DNA from: Phaeovulum veldkampii DSM 11550
GTDB taxonomy: Bacteria; Pseudomonadota; Alphaproteobacteria; Rhodobacterales; Rhodobacteraceae
Length of the DNA: 64,000 nucleotides
Direction of reading: 5' to 3'
NCBI RefSeq assembly: GCF_003034995.1
Contig: NZ_PZKF01000012.1
Span: forward strand, 24,433-88,432
A program made the translations under genes and the position numbers. Numbering within the stretch: the stretch's first letter is position 1; each line of letters begins with the position of its first letter. Shown in pieces: positions 11,093 through 20,680 of the stretch. Below the pieces are notes generated by a model. That model was not told the origin of the DNA, ran no database searches, and worked only from the letters and a program-made list of their open reading frames with translations.

Positions 11093-12154
11093 TTACCCCT
11101 TGCCCCGACCGGACAGCATCCGCCCGACCAGCTGCGCTGTATAGTCCACGATCGGCACGATGCGACCGTAATTGAGCCGCGTCGGCCCGATCACGCCCAC
11201 CGCGCCGATGATCTTCCGATCCGCGTTCATATAGGGAGAGACCACCAGAGAGGAACCCGAAAGTGAAAAAAGCTTGTTCTCCGACCCGATGAAAATGCGC
11301 ACACCATCGCCCTGCTCGGTCAGTTCGAGAAATTCGGCAATGTCGCGTTTGCGTTCGAGATCGTCGAAAAGTGTACGAATCCTGTCCAGATCGGCCTCGG
11401 AGCCGATCAGGTTCGACCGGCCCCGCACGATCAGACGCTCATGCCGCTCGCCCGCATCTTGCCACAGGGCGAGGCCGCTTTCGACCAGATCGCGAGCGAG
11501 CGTGTCCAGTTCCTGCCGCCGCGCGGCAATTTCGTGGCCGATCTGTGCCCGCAGTTCCGACAGCGTCCGCCCCTCGGCAAGCGCGTTGAGAAAATTGCCC
11601 GCCTCGCGCATCGACGAGGGGGTTTGCCCCAAGGGCGGGGTGAACAGGCGATTTTCGACCTGTCCATCGGCAAAGACCAGCACCACCAGCGCCCGGTCCT
11701 GGGCAAGGCTGACAAATTCGATGTGGCGGATCGGCGCTTCGTGCTTGGGCGTCAGCACAAGACTGGCGCCGCGGGTGACACCCGACAAAACCGCCCCGAC
11801 ACGGTCAAGAAGCGTGTCAACATCCGGCTCGTTCACGCCCATCGTGGCATCGATCTTTTCACGGTCGGCGGTGGCGACCTCGCCCACCTCCATCAAGCCA
11901 TCGACGAACATCCGCAGCCCCAGTTGCGTGGGCACCCGACCGGCCGAGATATGCGGGCTGTCCAGCAGGCCCATGTATTCAAGATCCTGCATCACGTTTC
12001 GGATCGTGGCGGCGCTGACCTTTTCGCTGAGAGTGCGGGTAAGCGTGCGCGAACCTACCGGATCGCCGGTATCAAGATACCCTTCAACCACCCGGCGAAA
12101 CACCTCGCGGGAGCGGTCGTTCAGATCGGAAAGAAGTTTTGGCGTGTCGGTCAT
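11093..12154 (-). CDS. hrcA: Heat-inducible transcription repressor HrcA
   Basis: 353-residue repressor of class I heat-shock genes; in other bacteria HrcA binds CIRCE inverted repeats, typically upstream of groESL. The N-terminal winged helix is visible as VFRRVVEGYLDTGDPVGSRTL and SAATIRNVMQDLEYMGLL, followed by the family's HISAGRVPTQLGLRMFVD. The C-terminal GAF-like domain includes YGRIVPIVDYTAQLVGRML. I find no CIRCE repeat in the 112-bp divergent gap with rph, so this operon may not be self-repressed. Confidence 0.95.
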   Translation of the reverse strand: MTDTPKLLSDLNDRSREVFRRVVEGYLDTGDPVGSRTLTRTLSEKVSAATIRNVMQDLEYMGLLDSPHISAGRVPTQLGLRMFVDGLMEVGEVATADREKIDATMGVNEPDVDTLLDRVGAVLSGVTRGASLVLTPKHEAPIRHIEFVSLAQDRALVVLVFADGQVENRLFTPPLGQTPSSMREAGNFLNALAEGRTLSELRAQIGHEIAARRQELDTLARDLVESGLALWQDAGERHERLIVRGRSNLIGSEADLDRIRTLFDDLERKRDIAEFLELTEQGDGVRIFIGSENKLFSLSGSSLVVSPYMNADRKIIGAVGVIGPTRLNYGRIVPIVDYTAQLVGRMLSGRGKG

Positions 12155-12266
12155 CTGTTCCTTCGGCCCCGACCGGAGTTAAAGGCCGCGCGGGGCTGGC
12201 GTCAATCGGGGTTGCATCAGGCGTCGGGGCAACTGTAATTGGCCCATCATCGAGAAAGGACACCCC

Positions 12267-12977
12267 ATGCGCCCCTCTGGCCGGAATCTAAGCGAGATGC
12301 GCCCGATTTCAATTGAGACCGGGATCACGAAACATGCCGAGGGCTCGTGCCTGATCCGGATGGGGGATACCCATGTGCTGTGCACCGCCACGATCGAAGA
12401 CCGCGCTCCGCCGTTTCTGAAGGGCACCGGACTGGGCTGGGTCACTGCAGAATACGGAATGCTGCCGCGGGCCACAAACAGCCGCAACCGGCGCGAGGCG
12501 GCGGCGGGCAAGCAATCTGGCCGGACACAGGAAATCCAGCGCCTGATCGGGCGCGCGCTGCGGGCGGGCGTGGACCGCGTGGCACTGGGCGAGCGGCAGA
12601 TCGTGGTCGATTGCGACGTGATCCAGGCCGATGGCGGCACCCGCTGCGCCTCGATCACCGGCGGCTGGGTTGCGCTGCGGCTGGCCGTGAACAAGCTGAT
12701 GAAAGCCGGGCTGGTAACCTCTGACCCACTGGTAGACCATGTTGCGGCGGTTTCCTGCGGCATCTATGCGGGCCAGCCGGTGCTGGATCTTGACTACGCC
12801 GAAGACAGCGAGGCGGGCACCGACGGCAACTTCATCCTGACCGGGCGCGGTCGTCTGGTCGAAGTGCAGATGTCGGCAGAGGGCGCAACCTTTTCGCGCG
12901 ACGAGATGGGCAAGCTGCTGGATCTGGCCGAAGCCGGGATCGTCACCCTGGTGGCGGCACAGAAGGCGGCGGTGTGA
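12267..12977 (+). CDS. rph: Ribonuclease PH
   Basis: 236-residue phosphorolytic 3'-5' exoribonuclease that trims tRNA 3' ends. It opens [19 protein letters not shown] and contains [14 protein letters not shown], the Arg-rich [26 protein letters not shown] and [18 protein letters not shown], which are the phosphate- and RNA-binding motifs of the family. AGAAAGGA lies a few bases before the ATG. It is first in the rph-rdgB-ridA-hemW operon and overlaps rdgB. Confidence 0.97.
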   Translation: MRPSGRNLSEMRPISIETGITKHAEGSCLIRMGDTHVLCTATIEDRAPPFLKGTGLGWVTAEYGMLPRATNSRNRREAAAGKQSGRTQEIQRLIGRALRAGVDRVALGERQIVVDCDVIQADGGTRCASITGGWVALRLAVNKLMKAGLVTSDPLVDHVAAVSCGIYAGQPVLDLDYAEDSEAGTDGNFILTGRGRLVEVQMSAEGATFSRDEMGKLLDLAEAGIVTLVAAQKAAV

Positions 12978-13585
12978 TGCGGCGGTTCACCGGCGACCGG
13001 CTGCTTGTGGCAACCCACAACGCCGGCAAGCTGGAGGAAATGGCGGCTTTGCTGGCGCCCTTTGGCATCGCCTGCGTGGGGGCAGCCGAGATGAGGCTGC
13101 CCGAACCCGCCGAGACGGAAACCACCTTTATCGGCAATGCCCGCATCAAGGCCCACGCGGCCGCAAAGGCCACCGGCCTGCCCGCGCTTGCCGATGACAG
13201 CGGCATCGAGGTTGAAGCGCTGGGTGGCGCGCCGGGCGTATACACCGCCGACTGGGCCGAAACGCCGCAAGGGCGCGATTTCGTCATGGCGATGACGCGA
13301 ACCTGGGCCGAGCTGGAGGCGATCAACGCCCCCCTGCCCCGACGCGCGCGGTTTCGATCAACCCTTGTTCTGGCTTGGCCCGATGGGCATGACGAGGTAT
13401 TCGAGGGAAAGGTCGAGGGGCAGGTCATCTGGCCGATGCGCGGCGCACAGGGGCACGGCTATGACCCGATGTTCCAGCCCGAGGGGTTCGACATTACCTT
13501 CGCCCAGATGGAACCGGCCCAAAAGAACGTGATCAGCCATCGCGCGGATGCCTTCCGCAAGCTGATGGCCTGTTTCGGGGGCTGA
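12977..13585 (+). CDS. rdgB: XTP/dITP diphosphatase (RdgB/HAM1)
   Basis: 202-residue house-cleaning pyrophosphatase that hydrolyses dITP and XTP to monophosphates. The family opening LLVATHNAGKLEEM is present, followed by FIGNARIKAHAAAKATGLPALADDSGIEVEAL and GYDPMFQPEGFD, with the conserved metal-binding residues. The ATG at 12977 overlaps the rph stop (TGATG), a better start than the GTG three bases earlier. Confidence 0.96.
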   Translation: MRRFTGDRLLVATHNAGKLEEMAALLAPFGIACVGAAEMRLPEPAETETTFIGNARIKAHAAAKATGLPALADDSGIEVEALGGAPGVYTADWAETPQGRDFVMAMTRTWAELEAINAPLPRRARFRSTLVLAWPDGHDEVFEGKVEGQVIWPMRGAQGHGYDPMFQPEGFDITFAQMEPAQKNVISHRADAFRKLMACFGG

Positions 13586-13586
13586 C

Positions 13587-13961
13587 ATGCGACGCATTTC
13601 CACCGGATCACCATTCGAGGCCACTATGGGCTATTCGCGCGCCGTGGTGAAGGGTGGCTGGTGTTTTGTGTCGGGCGTTACCGGCTATGACTATGCCACG
13701 ATGACCATGCCCGAGGCCGTTGCCGATCAGGCGCGAAACTGCTTTGCCACCATCGCCCGCGTTCTGGATGAGGCGGGCTTTGCCATGGCAGACATCGTAC
13801 GCGTCCAATACACCGTCACCAGTGCCGCGATGGTAGATGACCTTGTGCCCGCCCTGGGCGACGCGCTGAGCGAGATCCGCCCGGCGGCTACAATGGTGAT
13901 TGCCGGGTTGATCCGGCCCGAGATGAAGGTGGAGATCGAAGTCACCGCCTTCAAAGGCTAG
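13587..13961 (+). CDS. RidA family protein
   Basis: 124-residue protein of the RidA/YjgF/YER057c/UK114 family. Members with the full active site deaminate reactive enamine and imine intermediates. The visible fold signature is YSRAVVKGGWCFVSGVTGYD, ATIARVLDEAGFAMADIVRVQYTV and a late MVIAGLIRPEMKVEIEVTA. The Arg of classical RidA (near residue 105) appears to align with the Arg in LIRPEMKVEIE, so an archetypal activity is possible but not proven. It sits one base after rdgB. Confidence 0.85.
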   Translation: MRRISTGSPFEATMGYSRAVVKGGWCFVSGVTGYDYATMTMPEAVADQARNCFATIARVLDEAGFAMADIVRVQYTVTSAAMVDDLVPALGDALSEIRPAATMVIAGLIRPEMKVEIEVTAFKG

Positions 13962-13964
13962 GCA

Positions 13965-15119
13965 ATGGACGACTGGCGCAATGGCGGGTTCGGGCTGTAC
14001 CTGCACTGGCCCTTCTGCGCCTCCAAATGCCCCTATTGCGATTTCAACAGCCATGTAGCGGCCAGCATCGACCAGAGGCGCTGGCAGGCCGCCTACCTGG
14101 CCGAGATCGCGCGCGTGGGCGCACTGACCAAGGGGCGTGTGCTGAGCACAGTCTTTTTCGGCGGCGGCACGCCCTCGTTGATGGAGCCGGACCTGGTAGC
14201 CGCGATCCTGGATGCTGTGCGCCGCACATGGCGCATCGCAAACGATCTGGAGGTGACCCTGGAAGCCAACCCCGGCAGCGTCGAGGCGGGGCGGTTCCGG
14301 GGCTATGCCGAGGCGGGGGTGAACCGGCTGTCGATGGGGGTGCAGGCGCTGAACGATGCCGATCTGGCCCGGCTGGGGCGGCGGCATACGGCGGCCGAGG
14401 CACGGGCGGCGTTTGACATTGCACGAGCGCAGTTTGACCGGGTCAGCTTTGATCTGATCTATGCGCGGCAGGACCAGACGCCCGCAGCCTGGGCCGCCGA
14501 ATTGCGCGCCGCGCTGGCGATGACGGTCGATCATTTCTCGCTGTATCAGTTGACGGTCGAAGACGGCACCGCCTTTGCCGCGCGCGCCGCGGCGGGCGGC
14601 CTGAGGGGCCTGCCAGAAGACGATACAGCAGCAGATATGTATCTGATGACACAAGATATTTGTGGCGAAGCGGGGTTGCCGGCCTATGAAGTTTCCAACC
14701 ACGCGCGACCGGGGGCGGAAAGCCGACACAACCTGATATACTGGCGCTATGGCGATTATGCGGGCATCGGGCCGGGCGCGCATGGGCGGCTGACCTTGCC
14801 GGAGGGACGGTTTGCGATCGAGACGCCAAAAGCGCCGGGCGATTGGCTGACGCGAGTGGAGGGCGAGGGCACCGGGGAAAGCGCGCGCGCGGCGCTGACG
14901 TGCGCTGATCAGGCGGCGGAATATCTGATGATGGGGCTTAGGCTGGCAGAGGGCATCGACACCGCGCGCCACGAGGCGCTGGCAGGACGCGCCCTGCCCC
15001 GGCAAGCGGTTCAACAGTTGCAGGATCTGGGCATGATAGAGGCCAAGGCGGACCGGTTGCACGCCACCTCGGCGGGGCGGGCGGTGCTGAACGCGGTGAT
15101 CCGTGAACTGTTGCCCTGA
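13965..15119 (+). CDS. hemW: Heme chaperone HemW (radical SAM)
   Basis: 384-residue radical-SAM protein of the HemN-like family. The [4Fe-4S] site is CASKCPYCDF near residue 20 (C-x3-C-x2-C). The sequence has FFGGGTPSLMEP and the HemW-type segment SRHNLIYWRYGDYAGIGPGAHG, which fits the heme chaperone HemW rather than coproporphyrinogen dehydrogenase HemN. Last gene of the rph operon, converging on parB with a 3-bp gap. HemW, HemN and older coproporphyrinogen oxidase labels are often confused; I favour HemW at this length and position. Confidence 0.9.
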   Translation: MDDWRNGGFGLYLHWPFCASKCPYCDFNSHVAASIDQRRWQAAYLAEIARVGALTKGRVLSTVFFGGGTPSLMEPDLVAAILDAVRRTWRIANDLEVTLEANPGSVEAGRFRGYAEAGVNRLSMGVQALNDADLARLGRRHTAAEARAAFDIARAQFDRVSFDLIYARQDQTPAAWAAELRAALAMTVDHFSLYQLTVEDGTAFAARAAAGGLRGLPEDDTAADMYLMTQDICGEAGLPAYEVSNHARPGAESRHNLIYWRYGDYAGIGPGAHGRLTLPEGRFAIETPKAPGDWLTRVEGEGTGESARAALTCADQAAEYLMMGLRLAEGIDTARHEALAGRALPRQAVQQLQDLGMIEAKADRLHATSAGRAVLNAVIRELLP

Positions 15120-15122
15120 TCC

Positions 15123-16028
15123 TCAGCGCATGGCGCTGAGGATTTGGCAAAGCTCATCCAGTTGATCGAGACTGCGATAGGTGATGGTGAGCATACCACC
15201 ATCCATGCCTTTGTGGTCGATCACCACCCGCATTCCAAGATGCGCAGAAAGATCATTCTCAAGCACGCGGGTATCGGCATCCTTTTCGGCGCGGCGGGGC
15301 TGCGATGCGCCACCCGGCGCGGCCGCCTTGCGCGGGCCTTTGGCAAGCTGTTCGGTTTCGCGCACCGACAGGCCCCGCGCCATCACCTCGCGCGCCAGCG
15401 CGGCGGGATCGGCGGTGGTGATCAGCGCGCGGGCATGGCCTGCCGTCAACTTGCCCTCGCGCAGCCATCCCTGCACCTCGGCCGGAAGCTGCAGCAGGCG
15501 CATCAGATTGGCGATGTGGCTGCGGCTTTTCGACAGCGCCTCGGCCAGCTTTTCCTGGGTGTGACCGAACCGCTCCATCAATTGCCGGTATCCCATCGCC
15601 TCTTCGACCGGGTTCAGATCGGCGCGCTGGATGTTTTCGATGATCGCAACTTCCAGCACCTCGGAATCGGTCAAATCGCGCACCACCACGGGCAGGTCGT
15701 GCAATTGCGCCAGCTGCGCAGCACGCCAACGTCGTTCGCCGGCGACGATTTCGAAATGGTCGGGCTTGGTGGGATGCTTGCGCACGATCAGCGGCTGGAT
15801 GATACCCTTTTCGCGCAGAGACGCTGCAAGCTCTTCCAGCGCCTCGGGAACAAAATCGCGGCGCGGCTGTTCGGGGTTCGGCTCCAGCTTTTCGACGGGA
15901 ACGAGCATTTCTCCGCGGCGCCCGCCAGCCTCGGACTGAGCCAGAGCGGTGGGCGCAAGGTTCACATCGGCCATCAGCGCCGAAAGGCCCCGGCCAAGGC
16001 CGCGGCGTTCGGGTTTCTTGTCGCTCAT
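15123..16028 (-). CDS. parB: Chromosome partitioning protein ParB
   Basis: 301-residue ParB/Spo0J-type CTPase that loads at parS and spreads. It has the N-terminal GRGLSALMAD box, the CTP-binding GERRWRAAQLA motif and ENIQRADLNPVEEA, then a helix-turn-helix (TQEKLAEALSKSRSHIANLMRLLQL) and a C-terminal dimerisation region. Its start overlaps the parA stop by four bases. Two perfect parS sites lie 1.4 and 3.3 kb upstream in the same leftward block. Confidence 0.97.
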   Translation of the reverse strand: MSDKKPERRGLGRGLSALMADVNLAPTALAQSEAGGRRGEMLVPVEKLEPNPEQPRRDFVPEALEELAASLREKGIIQPLIVRKHPTKPDHFEIVAGERRWRAAQLAQLHDLPVVVRDLTDSEVLEVAIIENIQRADLNPVEEAMGYRQLMERFGHTQEKLAEALSKSRSHIANLMRLLQLPAEVQGWLREGKLTAGHARALITTADPAALAREVMARGLSVRETEQLAKGPRKAAAPGGASQPRRAEKDADTRVLENDLSAHLGMRVVIDHKGMDGGMLTITYRSLDQLDELCQILSAMR

Positions 16029-16852
16029 CCTGCAATCCTTTCGCTGCCAATCGCGCGGTCATGGCGCGAGAGAAGTTCTTGCGCAAGGGCGCGATAGGCC
16101 AGGCTACCCTTGGAAGATGGGTCATAGGCGATAACTGGCAGCGCATAAGACGGCGCCTCGGACACCCGCACGTTACGCGGAATCATGGTGCGGAAGACGA
16201 GCTCACCCAAAGTTGCCCGCGCATCAGCCTCTACATGTTGTGATAGGTTGTTGCGCGCATCATACATCGTGAGAACAACCCCCTCGATGCGCAGGTCGGT
16301 ATTGGCGCTTTGGCGCACCTCGCGCAGGGTCAGCATCAACTGCGACAACCCTTCGAGGGCGAAGAATTCAGCCTGTAGAGGCACCAGAACAGAATCGGCT
16401 GCAACCATCGCGTTGATCGTCAACAGGCTGAGGGACGGCGGGCAGTCGATCAGGATAAAGTCAAATCCATAGCCGTCGATATCGGGCTGGCGCAGCGCAT
16501 CATGCATCAGAAAGCTGCGCTTTTCATTCGATACCAACTCCATATCGGCTGAGGAGAGGTCGGTCGTGGCGGGACATAGCCAGAGATTTTCGACGGTGGT
16601 CGGCATGATGACATCAACCAGAGCCACATCGTCAAGAATTAGGTCATAGGTGGTATGGCGGCGATCCGCGGGCTCGACCCCAAGGCCGGTTGAGGCGTTG
16701 CCCTGCGGGTCAAGATCGACTAGCAACACGCGGCGCCCAGCCTCGGCCAACGCAGCGGACAGATTGATCGCCGTGGTTGTCTTGCCCACGCCGCCCTTTT
16801 GATTTGCGATGGCGATGATGCGCGGTGCCGGGGGGCGGGTCGGATCAGACAC
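16025..16852 (-). CDS. parA: Chromosome partitioning ATPase ParA (Soj)
   Basis: 275-residue deviant-Walker ATPase that moves ParB-bound origins. Residues IIAIANQKGGVGKTTTAINLS form the deviant Walker A motif; LLVDLDPQGNAST and FILIDCPPSLSLLTINA are the A' and B motifs. I chose the GTG at 16852 because AAGGAG lies seven bases upstream; a longer reading in this frame overlaps rsmG and looks unnatural. With this start parA overlaps the rsmG end by eight bases. Confidence 0.95.
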   Translation of the reverse strand: MSDPTRPPAPRIIAIANQKGGVGKTTTAINLSAALAEAGRRVLLVDLDPQGNASTGLGVEPADRRHTTYDLILDDVALVDVIMPTTVENLWLCPATTDLSSADMELVSNEKRSFLMHDALRQPDIDGYGFDFILIDCPPSLSLLTINAMVAADSVLVPLQAEFFALEGLSQLMLTLREVRQSANTDLRIEGVVLTMYDARNNLSQHVEADARATLGELVFRTMIPRNVRVSEAPSYALPVIAYDPSSKGSLAYRALAQELLSRHDRAIGSERIAG

Positions 16853-17477
16853 GGCGGGCTCCTTTGATTTCCAGCACGACCGAATCGGGGTCTGTAACGC
16901 TGGGATGCACAATCGGATCGAAGGCCCAGGCGGACCGGGCGCGGGCCAGCTCGGCGCGCCATTGCGCCCCTTTTGGAAAGAGTGCGACGCCCGCGGCGGC
17001 CAGATGGCGGTCAGCAAACTCCATCAGCTTCGGAAGCGGGGCCAGAGCCCGAGCGCTAAGAATGTTGGCGTTCAGAGGTGCAAGCGATTCTATTCGTTCG
17101 GCGCAGATGCGAACCGAAATGCCGGTTTCACGCGCAACCGTTGAGAGGAACGCCGCCTTTCGCGCGTCGGATTCGACCAGCGTTACGGCAAGGTCTGGCG
17201 CCTGTTCCGTAGCCAGAATTGCGACAACGAGGCCTGGAAAGCCGGCGCCGCTTCCCAGATCGGCCCAGATACCGGCTTTGGTGGCGGTAAGTGAGAATAT
17301 CTGTGCCGAGTCCAGAAAGTGGCGTGACCATATCTGCGAAAGGCTGGCAGGCGAAACCAGATTGATGGCCGCGGACCATTTGCGCAGCAATGCGGCATAG
17401 GTATCGAAGCGAGCTTCTGTTTCACGTGAAACATTTGCCGCGCGCAGAAATGACTCGCGATCCGCCTCTGCCATCAT
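16845..17477 (-). CDS. rsmG: 16S rRNA (guanine-N7)-methyltransferase RsmG
   Basis: 210-residue SAM-dependent methyltransferase (GidB) that makes m7G527 in 16S rRNA. The SAM site is [18 protein letters not shown] (about residues 69-86), preceded by [20 protein letters not shown]. Two adjacent ATG codons (17477, 17474) are possible starts, overlapping the mnmG stop. The codons for NVSRETEA, residues 15-22, are written by a perfect parS palindrome at 17418-17433, so this stretch of the protein is constrained by ParB binding. Confidence 0.96.
   Translation of the reverse strand: MMAEADRESFLRAANVSRETEARFDTYAALLRKWSAAINLVSPASLSQIWSRHFLDSAQIFSLTATKAGIWADLGSGAGFPGLVVAILATEQAPDLAVTLVESDARKAAFLSTVARETGISVRICAERIESLAPLNANILSARALAPLPKLMEFADRHLAAAGVALFPKGAQWRAELARARSAWAFDPIVHPSVTDPDSVVLEIKGARRV
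17418..17433. promoter_or_regulatory. parS site 1 (inside rsmG)
   Basis: Exact 16-bp palindrome TGTTTCACGTGAAACA, the consensus ParB/Spo0J binding site. It lies within the rsmG reading frame and 1.4 kb upstream of parB. It should act as a ParB nucleation site for partition-complex assembly near the origin. Confidence 0.95.
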
Positions 17478-19345
17478 GCCGAGCGCGCCCGTTGCTGCTG
17501 GCGCAGCTTGGCCAGAATCAGGGTCAGCGCCGCCGGCGTTATCCCATCGACCCGGCCCGCCTGCGCCAAGGTCTGCGGCTGTGAGCGGGCCAGTTTGCCG
17601 CGCAACTCGTTCGACAAACCCTGCAACGCGGCGAAATCAAAACCATCCGGGATTGCCCAGTTCTCATCCCGCTCAATGGCCTGCGCCTCGTCGTTCTGGC
17701 GCTCGATATAGTTGGCATAAAGCGCATCACGGGCAAGTTGCTCGGCAATCTCTGGCGCAATCGCGGCCAACTCTGGAGCGGCATCGCGCAATTGAGCGAA
17801 CCGAACATCCGGGAAGGACAGCAACGCAAATGCGCTGCGGCGCATGCCATCTTGATTAACACGAATCCCTCGGGCCATCGCCTCTTTCGGCGTGAACTGC
17901 GCCGAATCAAGGAGACTGCGCCCCGCTTCCAACGCGGACATCTTCTGCGCAAACAGATCGGCGCGCTGGTCCGAAACGCAACCCAGCGCGCGGCCTATGC
18001 CAGTCAATCGCTGATCAGCATTATCGGCCCGCAGCGACAGGCGAAATTCGGCGCGCGAGGTAAACATGCGGTAGGGTTCGCTCACACCGCGCGTGACGAG
18101 ATCATCGATCATCACGCCGATATAGCTGGTGCGGCGACTGAAGATGACAGGCTCTGCCCCACGGGCTGAAAGGGCGGCATTGACACCGGCCACCAATCCT
18201 TGTGCGCCCGCCTCCTCATAGCCCGTGGTGCCGTTGATCTGGCCGGCTAGATACAGCCCCGGCCGATCACGCAACTCCAGCGTCGGCCGCAGCGCCCGCG
18301 GGTCAACAAAGTCATATTCAATCGCGTAGCCTGGCTGAAGGATCCTCACATTCTCAAGGCCGCGGATCGAACGAACGTAATCAGCCTGTACATCCTCGGG
18401 AAGCGACGTTGAAATGCCGTTTGGGTAAACGGTCGGGTCATCTAGACCCTCGGGCTCCAGAAACACCTGATGCGAGGTCTTGTCAGCGAAGCGGACGATC
18501 TTGTCCTCGATCGAGGGGCAATAGCGCGGCCCGACTCCCTCAATATACCCGCCATACATCGCCGATCGGCTCAGGTTTTCGCGGATGATGTCATGCGTTC
18601 GCTCATTCGTGTGGGTAATCCCGCAAGACACCTGCCGCACAAAAGGCGCAGAATTCACGAACGAAAACATCACCGGGTCATCATCGCCCGGCTGGCTTTC
18701 AAGGATGTCCCAGTTGATCGTGCGGCCATCAAGGCGCGGCGGGGTGCCGGTTTTAAGCCGCCCCAACGGCAGACCCATGGCCTCGATCCGCTTTGCCAAA
18801 GGAACAGAGGGGCGATCACCCATCCGCCCGCCTTCAGAACGCCGGTCCCCAATGTGGATGAGCCCGCGCAGGAAGGTGCCCGAAGTCAGAATGACAGCCT
18901 CCGCCGTTATCTGCGCCCCATCACCCAGAATAACTCCACCGATGCGGCCCGCATTGACGATGAAATCTGTGGCTTCTCCCTCGATGATCGTCAGATTCGG
19001 TTGTGCGGATAACATCGCCTGCACAGCCCTGCAATAAAGCGTGCGGTCCGCCTGAGCGCGGGGGCCCTGAACCGCTGGCCCCTTTTTCCGGTTTAGCAGC
19101 CGGAACTGAATTCCAGCGCGGTCTGCCGCCTGCCCCATCACGCCATCCAGCGCATCAATTTCGCGCACCAGATGACCCTTGCCCAGGCCACCAATTGCGG
19201 GGTTACAGGACATGACGCCAATCGCCGCCGCCCTCAGCGTGACCAGCGCCGTGCGCGCACCCATCCGCGCCGCGGCATGGGCAGCCTCGGTTCCGGCGTG
19301 GCCGCCACCAACAACGATCACGTCAAAATGTTTCACGTGAAACAC
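17474..19345 (-). CDS. mnmG: tRNA uridine-5-carboxymethylaminomethyl modification enzyme MnmG
   Basis: 623-residue FAD enzyme (GidA) that works with MnmE to modify U34 of certain tRNAs. The N-terminus has the dinucleotide-binding [22 protein letters not shown] and [24 protein letters not shown]; mid-protein has [12 protein letters not shown] and PPRLDGRTI, with the C-terminal helical domain ending near LILAKL. The start is a GTG at 19345 and the opening residues MFHVKH are encoded by a parS palindrome. It is followed by rsmG in overlap. Confidence 0.97.
   Translation of the reverse strand: MFHVKHFDVIVVGGGHAGTEAAHAAARMGARTALVTLRAAAIGVMSCNPAIGGLGKGHLVREIDALDGVMGQAADRAGIQFRLLNRKKGPAVQGPRAQADRTLYCRAVQAMLSAQPNLTIIEGEATDFIVNAGRIGGVILGDGAQITAEAVILTSGTFLRGLIHIGDRRSEGGRMGDRPSVPLAKRIEAMGLPLGRLKTGTPPRLDGRTINWDILESQPGDDDPVMFSFVNSAPFVRQVSCGITHTNERTHDIIRENLSRSAMYGGYIEGVGPRYCPSIEDKIVRFADKTSHQVFLEPEGLDDPTVYPNGISTSLPEDVQADYVRSIRGLENVRILQPGYAIEYDFVDPRALRPTLELRDRPGLYLAGQINGTTGYEEAGAQGLVAGVNAALSARGAEPVIFSRRTSYIGVMIDDLVTRGVSEPYRMFTSRAEFRLSLRADNADQRLTGIGRALGCVSDQRADLFAQKMSALEAGRSLLDSAQFTPKEAMARGIRVNQDGMRRSAFALLSFPDVRFAQLRDAAPELAAIAPEIAEQLARDALYANYIERQNDEAQAIERDENWAIPDGFDFAALQGLSNELRGKLARSQPQTLAQAGRVDGITPAALTLILAKLRQQQRARSA
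19329..19344. promoter_or_regulatory. parS site 2 (start of mnmG)
   Basis: Exact copy of the parS palindrome TGTTTCACGTGAAACA. It spans codons 1-6 of mnmG, so it also lies where the ribosome initiates, and it encodes MFHVKH. It sits 1.9 kb from site 1 and about 3.2 kb from the proposed origin. Confidence 0.95.
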
Positions 19346-19348
19346 CCC

Positions 19349-20632
19349 TCACTTGCCAATGCAAAAGCTGGCAAAAATCTCATCCAGCAGATGTTCGACA
19401 TCCACCCGACCCACAAGCATCTCCAGCGCCCGGATAGCACTGCGAAGCCCCTCAGCGGCCAGTTCAACCCTGTCCGCCCCCTTCAATACCTCAGAGCGCG
19501 CCGATTCCATAGCCTCTACCGCTCGCGTCAGCGCAAACCGGTGTCGCTCGCGCGTCATAACGCCCGCACCTGCGGCACGGGCTGACAGTATCCGCGTAAT
19601 TTCGGCAACCAGACGGTCGATCCCCTCGCCTGTCTTGCCCGACACCGCAAGCCCAACCCCACCGCCCAGATCGGCCTTTCCCTGAACGATCAGATCGTCG
19701 CCCTCCGGAGCGATCAGAGGCACATCTTCGTCATCAAGCAGAAATACCCGAAGATCGGCCGCACGGGCCCGGTCCAGCGCGCGGGCGATGCCAATACCTT
19801 CGATCATGTCCTGCGCCTCACGCAACCCGGCCGTGTCCAGCACCGTCACGGCCAGACCTCCAAGGTCCATCCGCACCTCGATTACATCGCGCGTGGTGCC
19901 CGCAATATCCGAGGTGATCGCTGCCTCTCTGCCCGCCAAAGCATTGAGAAGAGTTGATTTTCCGGCATTTGGCCGACCCAGGATGGCAACCTCGAACCCC
20001 TCTCGCACCCGTTCAGCCGCACCCAGCCGGCGCATTTCATCCCGCAGGCTTGTCGCCACGCCGTCGATCAGCGCCAGAACCTCCGGCACTACGTCAACCG
20101 GCACATCCTCATCGGCAAAGTCGATTGTGGCCTCCAGCAGCGCCGCAGCACGCACCAGATCTGCGCGCCACCCATCGACCACCCGCCCCAACGCACCAGA
20201 CAAAACCCGCAGCGCCTGCTTGCGCTGCGCCTCGGTCTCGGCCTCAATCAGATCGGCCAGACCCTCGACCTGCGCAAGGTCCAGGCGCCCCTGCTCCAGC
20301 GCGCGCCGGGTAAACTCCCCAGGCTCTGCCAAGCGCAGACCCGGCAGAGCACCCAGTGCACGCAGCACGGCGGAAACCGTCGCCACCGCGCCATGCACAT
20401 GCAGTTCGGCCACCTCTTCGCCGGTAAAGCTGGCCCCGGCGGCAAAGCAGATCACGACCGCCTCATCCAGCACATCATCCGCCAGCCAGAGCTTGCGCAA
20501 ACCAGCCACGCGCGGCTCAGGCAGGCTCCCGGCAAGGCTGCGCACGGCCGCCCAGGCCCCCGACCCCGACAGACGGATGACAGACACGCCCGCCTTGCCA
20601 CGGGCCGAAGCCAGAGCAAAAATCGTATCCAT
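19349..20632 (-). CDS. mnmE: tRNA modification GTPase MnmE
   Basis: 427-residue GTPase partner of MnmG. The N-terminal formyl-THF-binding domain begins [23 protein letters not shown]. The G domain has [14 protein letters not shown] (P-loop), [11 protein letters not shown] (G2), DTAGLR (G3) and VQGKADL (G4). The protein ends with the essential CIGK motif, whose Cys is diagnostic. The ATG at 20632 is preferred over a TTG three bases upstream. It lies three bases from the mnmG start. Confidence 0.97.
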   Translation of the reverse strand: MDTIFALASARGKAGVSVIRLSGSGAWAAVRSLAGSLPEPRVAGLRKLWLADDVLDEAVVICFAAGASFTGEEVAELHVHGAVATVSAVLRALGALPGLRLAEPGEFTRRALEQGRLDLAQVEGLADLIEAETEAQRKQALRVLSGALGRVVDGWRADLVRAAALLEATIDFADEDVPVDVVPEVLALIDGVATSLRDEMRRLGAAERVREGFEVAILGRPNAGKSTLLNALAGREAAITSDIAGTTRDVIEVRMDLGGLAVTVLDTAGLREAQDMIEGIGIARALDRARAADLRVFLLDDEDVPLIAPEGDDLIVQGKADLGGGVGLAVSGKTGEGIDRLVAEITRILSARAAGAGVMTRERHRFALTRAVEAMESARSEVLKGADRVELAAEGLRSAIRALEMLVGRVDVEHLLDEIFASFCIGK

Positions 20633-20680
20633 CAACGTAACCCCTTATGGGTAAACGATAAAGTTCAGACCTATGGGCCG

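Noticed and set aside
12155..12266. Possible CIRCE element or heat-shock sigma promoter upstream of hrcA
   Set aside because: I searched for TTAGCACTC and its partner repeat and for a clear CTTG/CCATAT pair and found neither.
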